A stretch of 33,810 bases of DNA from NCBI GenBank assembly GCA_003635185.1, contig PYJA01000094.1, positions 1-33,810 of the forward strand, given 5' to 3'. The notes under the pieces are model-generated. The model was not told where the DNA came from, ran no database searches, and was given only the letters and a program-made list of their open reading frames with translations. A program made the position numbers and the translations under genes. Below, in pieces: positions 1-7,318 of the stretch; within the stretch, counting starts at the first letter, position 1; each line of letters begins with the position of its first letter. The stretch comes from Candidatus Poribacteria bacterium. Lineage in GTDB: Bacteria > Poribacteria > WGA-4E > WGA-3G.

Positions 1-685
1 GGAATACTTTCACCTTATGATTTTTGGGGAACTTGTTGATTTTCACACGTTTACCCGACTTCTGTTCTGTTTGGCTCCACTCTAAGCTGTCAATGTGTTG
101 ATATGGTTTTGTGCCGTTAGAATCATCAACAAGTCTGTTCCTTTTCAGTGGACAATAGAACTTTTTACCAAGACTTTCAATGAATAACATAAGCACTTTG
201 CTGGCATACCAACTATCCATCAACACTGTGCTAAAAGCAACATGGCGGGAGTTCACTAAAACATCAAGCATATCCTGAACATGATCTAACTTGGATTTGC
301 CATCACCTTGCTTATCGTAAATACGAAAATCAATAATCCAATACCGGTCTAACTCCGGGTTGACATAAACACAGGTAACAACACCTATACCATTTATCGT
401 GGTGTGAGCATTTCCACTATATTGTTTCTGAGCAAAGGCTATATCTTGTGCATGTCTTTTATCTAAAATAGTATCATCAAAGATAATATATCCATCGGGA
501 GTTTGCACCAAGTGGGGTTGGACACTTTCCCAGACAAGACGAGGGGGCAAACGATCACCCGCAAGATAACGATTAATTTGATCATGACTAAAACGCTCAC
601 AGTGATCCGCATAATGAGTGAGAGTATAGTTGACACGGGTCGTGAGTAGATATTGACAATAATCAAGACGTGTTGGTTTTGTCAT
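1..685 (-). CDS. DDE transposase, IS4/IS701-like superfamily (3' part cut by window edge)
   Basis: The frame opens with ATG at 683-685, behind a strong AAGGAGG Shine-Dalgarno (694-700), and runs without a stop to the window edge, giving 228 residues. The product begins MTKPTRLDYCQYLL. At about residues 67-77 it carries IIFDDTILDKR, the first catalytic Asp region of IS4/IS701-type DDE transposases. A basic-aromatic segment QKQYSGNAHTTINGIG follows, then VLMDSWYASK at about 155-164, which fits the second Asp. The C-terminal Glu region lies outside the window. It would cut and join the ends of its own insertion sequence. The element points away from the neighbouring wzz-like gene, and its outer end probably lies near 740-796. 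The exact IS family is uncertain; that this is a DDE transposase is quite sure. I cannot tell whether the missing part is intact. Confidence 0.85.
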   Translation of the reverse strand, partial: MTKPTRLDYCQYLLTTRVNYTLTHYADHCERFSHDQINRYLAGDRLPPRLVWESVQPHLVQTPDGYIIFDDTILDKRHAQDIAFAQKQYSGNAHTTINGIGVVTCVYVNPELDRYWIIDFRIYDKQGDGKSKLDHVQDMLDVLVNSRHVAFSTVLMDSWYASKVLMLFIESLGKKFYCPLKRNRLVDDSNGTKPYQHIDSLEWSQTEQKSGKRVKINKFPKNHKVKVF

Positions 686-738
686 TTTATGAACCTCCTT
701 ATAGACTATATTAGCCATAGGAGAGAAATATTACAAGT

Positions 739-795
739 ATTTTGCGTAAGTCCTGTAAAATCTGTTGTTCCCCTCTCATTTTGCGTAAGTCCTGT
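739..795. repeat. 18-bp direct repeat at the presumed IS left end
   Basis: The sequence attttgcgtaagtcctgt occurs at 739-756 and again, identical, at 778-795, 39 bp apart. It lies between the transposase start and the stop of the neighbouring gene, where an IS terminus is expected. Duplicated terminal motifs are often transposase-binding sites, so this is probably the outer end of the IS. The opposite end is outside the window, so the inverted-repeat relation cannot be tested. Confidence 0.5.
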
Positions 796-807
796 TAGAT
801 TTGAAAA

Positions 808-2211
808 CTATCCAGAGAACTCTTTAAAATATTCTATTAACAAGGCAAGCGTTACGCCCGAACATAGCCCGACAACCCCCGAAAGGATAACAATCAATTT
901 GAATTGTGGGCTGACCGGAACTTTCCTCGGAACAGCACTGTCAACGATTTCAATGCCGCCCTTCTGTAAGGCAGTAACGTTGGACTCAGCACTTATAATC
1001 TCAGATTCAAGATAACGTTTCTCAATTTCTTCTTTGAGGGTGCTGGCAAGTTCTATTTTGGTGCGTAACTGTGTGAAAGTATGCTGATTTTCTGGGATTT
1101 GGTTTAGTAATTTTTGCAATTGGTTATGAGTTTTTTGCAATTCTTTTTTCAGTTGCTCTGTCTCGTTCCCATAACCTTCAATGGTTGGGGGCAACTCAAT
1201 TAATTGATTTTGTATGTAGGTATAGTGTGGAGAAGTGCCGTAGGTGGTGGCAGTAGCCATTTGCGGTGTGATTTCAGACTGTTTCCGAATTTCAGCAATT
1301 TGTGCGTCTTGTCCACTGAGTTCATGTGAACTTTTGCCGGCTTTTTCAGTGTCACGTATACGTTGAGATTCCAAATCAGTTAATCTTTCACGCAGATATA
1401 GCCAGAGTGGATTGTGATTCCGAGTTTCCGAAATTTGTGTCTGTTGCGGGAGGTTTTTTTGCTGAGTTTTGAGATGGGTGAGACGACCGCGTGCAGTGCG
1501 ATGTTTCTGTTCGGAGATTCCGAGGCGTTCTTGTAAGTTACGATATTGCTCCAATAAACTGGTTAACTGAGGATACCATGTCTCCGGACTTCCGTTTTTG
1601 CGAACAAATGCAAGGGTTTCGTCTGTTAGTTGTAGTATTTCCTTGTTGACATCTCTACGTTTTTGTTCAAGAAAACTTTGATGTTTTGCTAATTTTGTTT
1701 TTTTATCTTCACTCCGTAATGTCTGCATGTCTCGCGCCAACTGATTAACCAAAAGTGCTGCGTTGCGTTCGCCTCCTTCAGCCTCGGTTAATTCAATTGA
1801 CAATGCAATGTAGTCAGCATCCGGACGAATTTGTGCCTTTAATCTCCGTTTGAGATTTCCTATACTTGGAAAGGACTGTATCCCTACCAGTTCATTTTCT
1901 TCCAGGTTCTCAACCGCAGCGTTTAGCATAGATTCTGTGGAAAATCTTTCACTAATTGTTGCCATTTCTCTCCGATCAACTCCACCTGAAAAGACTGTTT
2001 GGAACAAATTATTGGAAGAGAGTGGAGAGGAAGTACCCGGTTGAATAAGACGCATCAACGTGAAAGCAGAATAGGTTTTAGGTATACGCAGTGAAACAAC
2101 AAGCGCAGTCCCTAAAACCAATAAAGTGCACAAACAGATAATAAAATCGTACTTGCGTATGAATTGTAGGTAATTATGCAACGGTTCTTCTTTTTGAGGC
2201 ATGAATGCCAT
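808..2211 (-). CDS. Wzz/chain-length-determinant-like inner membrane protein
   Basis: The 467-residue protein has the layout of polysaccharide co-polymerases. A short cytoplasmic N-terminus is followed by a membrane segment at about 21-41 (IICLCTLLVLGTALVV). Next comes a long periplasmic part rich in Gln, Glu, Lys and Leu that looks coiled-coil (about 150-420). A proline motif VPVSPQFK leads into the second membrane segment at 439-462. Proteins of this family set the length of O-antigen, capsule or exopolysaccharide chains. No tyrosine kinase domain is fused, and no Wzy or glycosyltransferase lies beside it. A weak purine-rich stretch (GACGAAAAA) precedes the ATG. It follows the lipoprotein gene by 59 nt on the same strand, so co-transcription is possible. 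The stop codon is only about 12 bp from the presumed IS end, so the IS inserted immediately downstream or slightly clipped the C-terminus. Confidence 0.75.
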   Translation of the reverse strand: MAFMPQKEEPLHNYLQFIRKYDFIICLCTLLVLGTALVVSLRIPKTYSAFTLMRLIQPGTSSPLSSNNLFQTVFSGGVDRREMATISERFSTESMLNAAVENLEENELVGIQSFPSIGNLKRRLKAQIRPDADYIALSIELTEAEGGERNAALLVNQLARDMQTLRSEDKKTKLAKHQSFLEQKRRDVNKEILQLTDETLAFVRKNGSPETWYPQLTSLLEQYRNLQERLGISEQKHRTARGRLTHLKTQQKNLPQQTQISETRNHNPLWLYLRERLTDLESQRIRDTEKAGKSSHELSGQDAQIAEIRKQSEITPQMATATTYGTSPHYTYIQNQLIELPPTIEGYGNETEQLKKELQKTHNQLQKLLNQIPENQHTFTQLRTKIELASTLKEEIEKRYLESEIISAESNVTALQKGGIEIVDSAVPRKVPVSPQFKLIVILSGVVGLCSGVTLALLIEYFKEFSG

Positions 2212-2270
2212 TTTTCGTCAAAAATCGGTGAAAATCGTCTTTCTTTTAATTAATTTACATTTCTGTTAAA

Positions 2271-2831
2271 CTATAGGTTGTTAGCAATGCGGATTTCTTC
2301 ATCGTTGAAAGCCTCATCATGCCATTCGGTGATACGCCATTCGCCTTCTCTTTTTTCGAAAATAAATAGATTATCACCTTCCGCGAACCAACCGGTGAAC
2401 CCACCTTCAAGTGATTCACCATCAGCGACGAATCCTTGGATTCGGTAATGATTGCGGACTTCGGCTTCATCGCCATCCTTATTTACAACTATTTCTGGTG
2501 GAATAGAGAGTTCTATCTCAATATCCTGAAATTTACTAAAGACGCGGATAGCTGAATCTCGTTCATCACGGATATCATCAAATATTAAGTCATCCGTTTT
2601 ATCGCCATCTGTTCCCATGTCTGAAACGTATCGGAAACCTTCAGGCCAGTAGGCACTCATATAGGTTTCTACATCTTCAGTTTCATACCCTTCTCGCCAC
2701 CGTTTTAAAACACTATTAATTGCCAAATAGTCTTCGGGCTGCACTTGGTTTATTTTGTCAACATCGCCGCACCCGATAAAGCATGCTATTAAAATGAGCA
2801 CGCCACTTATTTTTCCTAATTCCTTTAACAT
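2271..2831 (-). CDS. NTF2-like (SnoaL/DUF4440-type) lipoprotein
   Basis: This is a 186-residue protein with a lipoprotein signal: positively charged MLKELGK, a hydrophobic stretch, and lipobox FIGC with the acylated Cys at 21. The rest resembles the cone-shaped NTF2-like fold. There is an N-terminal helix (YLAINSVLKRWREGYETEDVETYMSAYWPEGF), and a C-terminal strand pattern ending in FIFEKREGEWRITEWHDEAF, the usual 'W.I...H' finish of this fold. Such domains bind small ligands or act as enzymes, and nothing here points to a substrate. It starts 17 nt after the upstream DUF5683-like gene and uses a GGAGA site, so the two are probably co-transcribed. The fold assignment is by pattern only, and the function is unknown. 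Confidence 0.7.
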   Translation of the reverse strand: MLKELGKISGVLILIACFIGCGDVDKINQVQPEDYLAINSVLKRWREGYETEDVETYMSAYWPEGFRYVSDMGTDGDKTDDLIFDDIRDERDSAIRVFSKFQDIEIELSIPPEIVVNKDGDEAEVRNHYRIQGFVADGESLEGGFTGWFAEGDNLFIFEKREGEWRITEWHDEAFNDEEIRIANNL

Positions 2832-2848
2832 GATATTTTTTCTCCAAA

Positions 2849-3397
2849 TTAAAATGTTTTGACGACCCCTAAATAGAGTCGTGACGGAGTGATTCCAACT
2901 TGGAGCCCCAAATTTTCAATTTGCTGCGCATCCTCTTGAACTGAGCGGATTTGCGAGGTTGCATTGTAAAAATTTGCACTGACATAAGAATCAATAATGC
3001 TATATGCCCATAGACCAATACCTGTATAGATAAAAAACATCCTGAGCTTATATTTTTGATTTGCTTTGTCATAACTTGCGAACAAAGTAGCATCATCTGG
3101 ATCAAAACTGGCAGTGGTTATATAGTTATTATATTCTGTTGTAAAAGATTGATGTGCCAGAAATGCGCCAACAGCTGAACTGCCAATGCCAAGCAGAATA
3201 AGACTGCCGCGGAAGTAGTTACGGCTATGAAATTGCCCCCATCCCGGAAAAACAGTTGAACGAACCATAGTACCAGCAGGAGAAATTAACCTTACTGCGT
3301 GTTCAGATTCCGTAGAAATAGTTTTGTTGTTAGCCTCTTGGGCAAAACAAAATGTTACACTCAATAACAAAATCAAAAGTGTCAATAAAAAACGCAT
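2849..3397 (-). CDS. DUF5683-like exported membrane protein
   Basis: I place the start at the ATG whose product begins MRFLLTLLILLLSVTFCFA, a clean signal peptide. A TTG three codons upstream (3404-3406) is possible but less likely. Residues 51-64 read PGWGQFHSRNYFRG, the 'PGxGQxyn' signature of DUF5683/P13-like proteins. This is followed by a hydrophobic segment (SLILLGIGSSAVGAFLAH) and a second one near 120-140 (MFFIYTGIGLWAYSIIDSYVSA). The C-terminus ends in short strand-like stretches (LGLQVGITPSRLYLGVVKTF), which suggests an outer-membrane or envelope setting. It lies just after a Rho-independent terminator and heads the group with the NTF2-like lipoprotein. Function is unknown. Confidence 0.7.
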   Translation of the reverse strand: MRFLLTLLILLLSVTFCFAQEANNKTISTESEHAVRLISPAGTMVRSTVFPGWGQFHSRNYFRGSLILLGIGSSAVGAFLAHQSFTTEYNNYITTASFDPDDATLFASYDKANQKYKLRMFFIYTGIGLWAYSIIDSYVSANFYNATSQIRSVQEDAQQIENLGLQVGITPSRLYLGVVKTF

Positions 3398-3417
3398 CGA
3401 TTCCAAATTCTATGTCT

Positions 3418-3451
3418 TGAAAAACTGCACGAGAAGATTACTCGCGCAGTT
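3418..3451 (-). terminator. Rho-independent terminator candidate
   Basis: On the minus strand, AACTGC.CGAG pairs with CTCG.GCAGTT (plus-strand arms 3423-3433 and 3441-3451, one central mismatch, 7-nt loop) and is followed by a T-run at 3420-3424. It lies downstream of the Ser/Arg-rich exported protein gene and just before the DUF5683-like gene, so it would separate the two units. Confidence 0.55.
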
Positions 3452-3470
3452 AAAATAGTCCTGTTATGTG

Positions 3471-3586
3471 TTATAGTAAAATCCGCAATTACCTGGACAT
3501 TGGCGAGGTTAGGAAACCTCGCCAGCGTTATGGTGTGGGGCTTATTATTCATTGAAATGTCCACATATTTTCGGATTGAACTATAA
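3471..3586. repeat. MITE-like dispersed repeat, family A, copy 1
   Basis: This 116-bp element begins TTATAGTAAAATCCG and ends with the imperfect reverse complement CGGATTGAACTATAA. Further inside, GGACATT on the left pairs with AATGTCC on the right. The centre holds a hairpin, ggcgaggtt/aacctcgcc. A second copy lies at 25602-25716, and the hairpin core recurs inverted at about 16465-16518. It has no coding capacity, so it could only be mobilised in trans. Confidence 0.8.
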
Positions 3587-3662
3587 ATCCAAATTGTTGT
3601 TGATGCCTCGCGCAAAATTGCCCGAGGCACCAACATCAGATAATCCAATTGCGTTACGCAGT

Positions 3663-5231
3663 CTATCTGCGTTTTGTCCGTGCCGTTGACCGACTCCGAT
3701 CTTCGTTTTTATCGTCATCGTCATCATTACTACTTGAACTGGAACTGGTTGAAGTGCGAGTAGTTGTCGGACGTGTCCGAGAACTGGAAGACGATGAAGT
3801 TCGACTAACCCTTTGTGGTTCCGTTCGCGTTGGCGTAGATCTTGATGTCGTAACAGACGAACTTCGCTGTTTTGTTCGGTCACTGTTACTACTGCCTAAA
3901 CGCGAACTGGACGAAGACCTCGTACGACTTGAAGAAGATATCGATCTCCTATAAAGCTGAGAAGACCTATCCGTAATTGATGAAGTGCTATTCCTACTCG
4001 TATTCACCCGTGAGCGCGAATTTAGGAGAGATCTTCGTTGTCTATCCGTTGTCTGGGTTGAAAAACGAGAACGGCTACTATAAGTCCGAACTGCTTCGTT
4101 TTGTCGAGCGGTCGATCTGGTAGCTATCCGTTGTTTTTGAGAAATTATTGAGGACCGAGTAACACGTTCAGTTGGTGAAGGTGCTTGTCTGCGGTGGTTT
4201 TCAATGACAACACGGACATTATTTTGAATGTTTGTCCGATCCGAAGTCCGCGTAGGCACTGCTAACCGGCTCCGCGAATATTGTTTACGTGTTGTTTCAT
4301 GTTGCGCACTCCACCTATTTAACTGTGTTCGTTTACGGTGGACTGGCGTGCCTCTACTACTATATACCCCGTAATAAGGTGTATGGTAATACGAATAACG
4401 GGCTGGATGATAGACACGGTAACGACCTAAATAACCGCCATAATAGCTGCGGATAGAGAGGTAGTGATGATCGTAGATCGGATAACTCCAACACAGATAG
4501 GAATCGTATCCGCTTCTGTAATAAATGGGGCCATCATAAAAATAGAGATAGGTGTACCGATTCCATGGGCGCCAGCGGTAAGTCGGTGTATAATGCTGGA
4601 TTACGCGCACCTTTGGTGCTCGACGATAAGTTGAAACTTCAATATATTCAATATCAAGTTGTTCGCCACCTTCAGCAACAACATGGAGTTCCATCCATCC
4701 ATTGTCAACATGTCCAGCGACAGGAATTTTGATTGTTTCAGAACGATTTTTTGCGCGCAGCACAAAGGTATCGCCATACCGTGTTTCAGAGGCGTTTTGG
4801 TCATGGTAACCACGACGGGTCGCTTCGCGTTTGATATTACGAATCCATACACGACCTGCAATCGGTTCATAGTGGTCATTAATCTCGAACTTATTCGGTT
4901 CACCTTTATAACGCACTACAATTTCAATAGATTGCGCGCTACGTGGAATTTCAAAAAGATACACGCCACTTGCGATTGCAAATTCGAAGTTATCAGCGTC
5001 TTGATGGGCATTTGCCCAAGCGGTCAGCCGCATGCCATCTTCAAAAATAGGGCTTGCAGTAATTGTAGCGTTGCCGCGCTCTATCCATTCATCTACATCA
5101 TTCGCAACTCGATGTTCACGACTTAATCGGTCCGCGTAGTAACCGTAATCGGCATAACTCACTGCTGCCAATGTCCCGATTAGCAAACAGCTGAGAAGGC
5201 CGGCGATTGTTAAAGTGAAAATGCGTTTCAT
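3663..5231 (-). CDS. Exported protein with Tyr-rich middle and Ser/Arg-rich low-complexity tail
   Basis: I do not recognise a family. The 522-residue product starts with a signal peptide (about 1-27, cut near SYA/DYG). Residues about 40-200 look like a folded beta-rich domain (GVYLFEIPRSAQSIEIVVRYKG, ETIKIPVAGHVDNGWMELHV). Residues about 201-292 are extremely tyrosine-rich (YTYLYFYDGPIYYRSGYDSY). Residues about 295-522 are almost only Ser, Arg and Thr, with poly-Ser runs, an acidic NDDDDD patch and a basic end. The tail looks disordered. The basic, hydroxyl-rich make-up suggests binding to anionic surfaces or polymers, but that is inference. The start has a good AGGAGG. The gene has its own perfect promoter and a long leader with a hairpin, which points to strong or regulated expression. 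The tail's antisense frame is open only because of the composition. Confidence 0.8.
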   Translation of the reverse strand: MKRIFTLTIAGLLSCLLIGTLAAVSYADYGYYADRLSREHRVANDVDEWIERGNATITASPIFEDGMRLTAWANAHQDADNFEFAIASGVYLFEIPRSAQSIEIVVRYKGEPNKFEINDHYEPIAGRVWIRNIKREATRRGYHDQNASETRYGDTFVLRAKNRSETIKIPVAGHVDNGWMELHVVAEGGEQLDIEYIEVSTYRRAPKVRVIQHYTPTYRWRPWNRYTYLYFYDGPIYYRSGYDSYLCWSYPIYDHHYLSIRSYYGGYLGRYRVYHPARYSYYHTPYYGVYSSRGTPVHRKRTQLNRWSAQHETTRKQYSRSRLAVPTRTSDRTNIQNNVRVVIENHRRQAPSPTERVTRSSIISQKQRIATRSTARQNEAVRTYSSRSRFSTQTTDRQRRSLLNSRSRVNTSRNSTSSITDRSSQLYRRSISSSSRTRSSSSSRLGSSNSDRTKQRSSSVTTSRSTPTRTEPQRVSRTSSSSSSRTRPTTTRTSTSSSSSSNDDDDDKNEDRSRSTARTKRR

Positions 5232-5253
5232 CTGAGAATCCTCCTAAATAATG

Positions 5254-5291
5254 ATCTTAAACCAGCAGGGTTAACTGTTGGCTGGTAAGAT
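5254..5291 (-). promoter_or_regulatory. Leader hairpin upstream of the Tyr/Ser-Arg protein
   Basis: The plus-strand arms atctta-aa-ccagc (5254-5266) and gctggtaagat (5281-5291) form an 11-bp stem with a 2-nt bulge and a 14-nt loop. It lies in the 5' leader, some 22 nt upstream of the ATG and just ahead of the ribosome site, so it could affect translation or RNA stability. No known riboswitch class is recognised. Confidence 0.4.
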
Positions 5292-5419
5292 TATGGGTAT
5301 AATTTAATATTCTTCTCTCTGCTCGTATCTCGGTTAATTTGTAAAAGTAGTCTCTATCTCAAGTATAAAATAACGCTTCAGTAATTTATTTGCAGTTCCA
5401 AAATTGCATTATTGAAAAC

Positions 5420-5448
5420 ATTATACAATTTCTTACTATAATTGTCAA
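5420..5448 (-). promoter_or_regulatory. Perfect-consensus sigma70-type promoter
   Basis: Read on the minus strand this is TTGACA, exactly 17 nt, then TATAAT. It points at the Tyr/Ser-Arg protein gene, whose ATG is at 5231, leaving a leader of roughly 180 nt. It lies 44 nt past the stop of the microcompartment operon, so it marks a new transcription unit. Confidence 0.75.
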
Positions 5449-5492
5449 GATAATTTAACCGAAAAAGTAGAATTTTCTAATTTACATGAAAA

Positions 5493-6233
5493 TTATGATT
5501 TATGTGTAAGTTTAATACCGCGTTTTTGCGCCTGCTCACGCGCAAGAGGTGTTACAATTGCAGGTTTTGCATAAACTAACTCTTGAACATCGGCTGCCAA
5601 ATGATCGATCACATTCGCACTTATGACAGGTGTTTCCACACTCACACGATTCAGCACATTACCATCACGAATTGCTGCCGCGATTTGATCTACTGTTACC
5701 CATTTAACGCCAAATTCAGTTAACGCGTTTACATGTGCTGGTTCAATTTGGTCAAGCGTGAGTGATTTTTTATCTATGGACTTTTTTGTGCTTGAAACGT
5801 CCGATGCTGCTATAACTCGTTTTCCGCAACAAAGCGCATGATAAACCAAATAGGTACAAGGGGTATCAACTAACTTCAAAGCAAGCTTTCCTGCCATTGG
5901 ATAAGAAAGCGCGGGCAAAACGATCTGTGAATAATTTTCCACAAAAGACGATATATCAGTTAAATCGTTTTCCAGCAGGACGTTATCTTCACCAAACGTT
6001 GAATATATCGGTTCGAGATTTACTGTTTTAGTTGCAAGTTCGGACAGAATAATTCGAATTTTCCATCCTTCTTGCAGACACGTTTGAAATTGTTGAAGTA
6101 CCGGTTCTAATGGGAGTTGCGTAGCACCAAATATTGCAAGCAGCTGTTCTTCAGATTGTTGGGTGTTACGTAGATGCTCTTGGAGCACTCTCTCAACAAT
6201 TTTCTCTATTTGGGCAATCTGTTCTGGTGTCAT
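5493..6233 (-). CDS. Microcompartment-associated flavoprotein-like protein with encapsulation-peptide-like helix
   Basis: This 246-residue protein overlaps the end of pduL by ATGA, so the two are translationally coupled. Residues 1-22 (TPEQIAQIEKIVERVLQEHL) form an amphipathic helix followed by a polar linker, the layout of encapsulation peptides that target cargo into bacterial microcompartments. Residues about 57-145 (IRIILSELATKTVNLEPIYS, then VLPALSYPMAGKLALKLVD and ALCCGKRVIAASD) resemble the PF02441-type flavoprotein fold found in many BMC loci. The C-terminal AIVTPLAREQAQKRGI is a motif shared by several BMC proteins. A redox or cofactor role inside the shell is likely but not shown. 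Flavin-binding residues cannot be confirmed by eye. It is the last gene of the run. Confidence 0.6.
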   Translation of the reverse strand: MTPEQIAQIEKIVERVLQEHLRNTQQSEEQLLAIFGATQLPLEPVLQQFQTCLQEGWKIRIILSELATKTVNLEPIYSTFGEDNVLLENDLTDISSFVENYSQIVLPALSYPMAGKLALKLVDTPCTYLVYHALCCGKRVIAASDVSSTKKSIDKKSLTLDQIEPAHVNALTEFGVKWVTVDQIAAAIRDGNVLNRVSVETPVISANVIDHLAADVQELVYAKPAIVTPLAREQAQKRGIKLTHKS

Positions 6234-6943
6234 GTTTCATCGCGTAGCAGTTCAACGGCTTCGCCGCCTTTCAATCCTGCGGCATTAGAATCATCCGTAT
6301 CCAGGTGCATTTGGAGTACATAAGATTCATGAATTTTCGGACGAATATTCTCAAAGATTAAGGCACGTTCACCCGGAATGTGAATTTTTAAAAGGTCTGT
6401 TTCTTTTATTCCGAAAGCTTCAGCCTGCTCAGGTTTCATGTGAATGTGCCGCGTCGCGCAGATCGCGCCCTCTTCTAAATAGACGCTTCCCGCGGGCCCA
6501 ATAAGCGTTATTGCTTCAGCACCAGCAAGATCACCAGAATCCCGAATGGGAGGATTTAAGCCGAGGCGAATTGCCTCTGTCTGTGCAACTTCTACTTGCG
6601 AATAATCTCTCACGGGACCGAGGATACGCACATGTTCAATGGCACGCATCCGCTTTCCGACAATAGTAACCGTTTCGTTCGCCGCAAACGCTTCAGGTTG
6701 GTAAAGCGGTGCATAAACAGTCAGCTGATGTCCAGGACCGTAAAGGATTTCAAGGTCTTCCTGGGTTACATGTGCATGCCGGGCAGAAACGCCGACCGGA
6801 ATTTTTTGCTGTGCTAAAGCAACATCACACGCGCGGTTACCCGCATCGCAAGTTCGCAATGCACATCCGCTGCAGGATTGATCGTTTGTCAATTGACTTA
6901 CAACACGGCGGGTAATTAACTTAACTAAAGATTGATCATGCAT
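6230..6943 (-). CDS. pduL: PduL-type phosphate propanoyltransferase (phosphotransacylase)
   Basis: The enzyme interconverts acyl-CoA and acyl-phosphate inside microcompartments and so recycles CoA. The 237 residues contain both halves of the PduL beta-barrel: VGVSARHAHVT with His56/His58, ICATRHIHMKPEQA with His166/His168, and QMHLDTDDSNA with His213. These five His match the zinc ligands known for PduL. Residues 2-18 (HDQSLVKLITRRVVSQL) form an amphipathic targeting helix. Between helix and catalytic domain lies CSGCALRTCDAGNRACD (Cys24, 27, 32 and 39), which is not part of the standard fold and might bind a metal or an Fe-S cluster. It lies 54 nt downstream of the shell protein gene. The ribosome site is weak (AAGTTAAG). 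Confidence 0.95.
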   Translation of the reverse strand: MHDQSLVKLITRRVVSQLTNDQSCSGCALRTCDAGNRACDVALAQQKIPVGVSARHAHVTQEDLEILYGPGHQLTVYAPLYQPEAFAANETVTIVGKRMRAIEHVRILGPVRDYSQVEVAQTEAIRLGLNPPIRDSGDLAGAEAITLIGPAGSVYLEEGAICATRHIHMKPEQAEAFGIKETDLLKIHIPGERALIFENIRPKIHESYVLQMHLDTDDSNAAGLKGGEAVELLRDET

Positions 6944-6997
6944 CTTAACTTTGTTTTATTCAGATTTAAACATCTTCAGAAAATTTTAAATTATGAT

Positions 6998-7270
6998 TCA
7001 CTGTTGCAAGATGGTTTCAACTTCAGCGTGCGGACGTGGAATTACGTGGACTGAAACAACTTCACCAACGCGAGCAGCAGCTTCTGCCCCAACATCTGTC
7101 GCCGCTTTCACAGCGCCTACGTCTCCGCGCACCATTACTGTAACGTAACCAGCACCGACTTGTTGGCGGCCAACAAGTTTCACATTCGCCGCTTTTACCA
7201 TGGCATCTGCAGCTTCAATGCTACCAACCAAACCCCTTGTTTCAACTAAACCTAATGCTTCTCCAGTCAT
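6998..7270 (-). CDS. BMC-H hexameric microcompartment shell protein (PduA/EutM/CcmK type)
   Basis: This 90-residue single BMC domain is nearly PduA-like along its whole length ([50 protein letters not shown]). Hexamers tile into the facets of the protein shell. The edge Lys26 (MVKAANV) and Arg79 (VIPRPH), used in hexamer-hexamer contacts, are present. The pore loop reads VGAGY (38-42) where PduA has IGSGL, so the small polar residue at the pore is Ala and a Tyr replaces the following Leu. It starts 48 nt after the TPR gene, with AGGAGG about 14 nt before the ATG. It is the only shell gene in the window; closed shells normally also need pentamers, which must be encoded elsewhere. Confidence 0.97.
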   Translation of the reverse strand: MTGEALGLVETRGLVGSIEAADAMVKAANVKLVGRQQVGAGYVTVMVRGDVGAVKAATDVGAEAAARVGEVVSVHVIPRPHAEVETILQQ

Positions 7271-7318
7271 ATTGATACCTATTTCCTCCTATTGAAAATT
7301 CTGAATTTTTGCATCCGT

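Noticed and set aside
653-1015. Plus-strand 120-codon frame across the IS end and the wzz 3' end
   Set aside because: It spans two unrelated regions and runs antisense to a well-supported gene.
3649-3954. Plus-strand frame with Arg-, Val-, Leu- and Glu-rich sequence opposite the Ser/Arg tail
   Set aside because: It is the antisense shadow of the low-complexity tail; no ribosome site and no recognisable domain.
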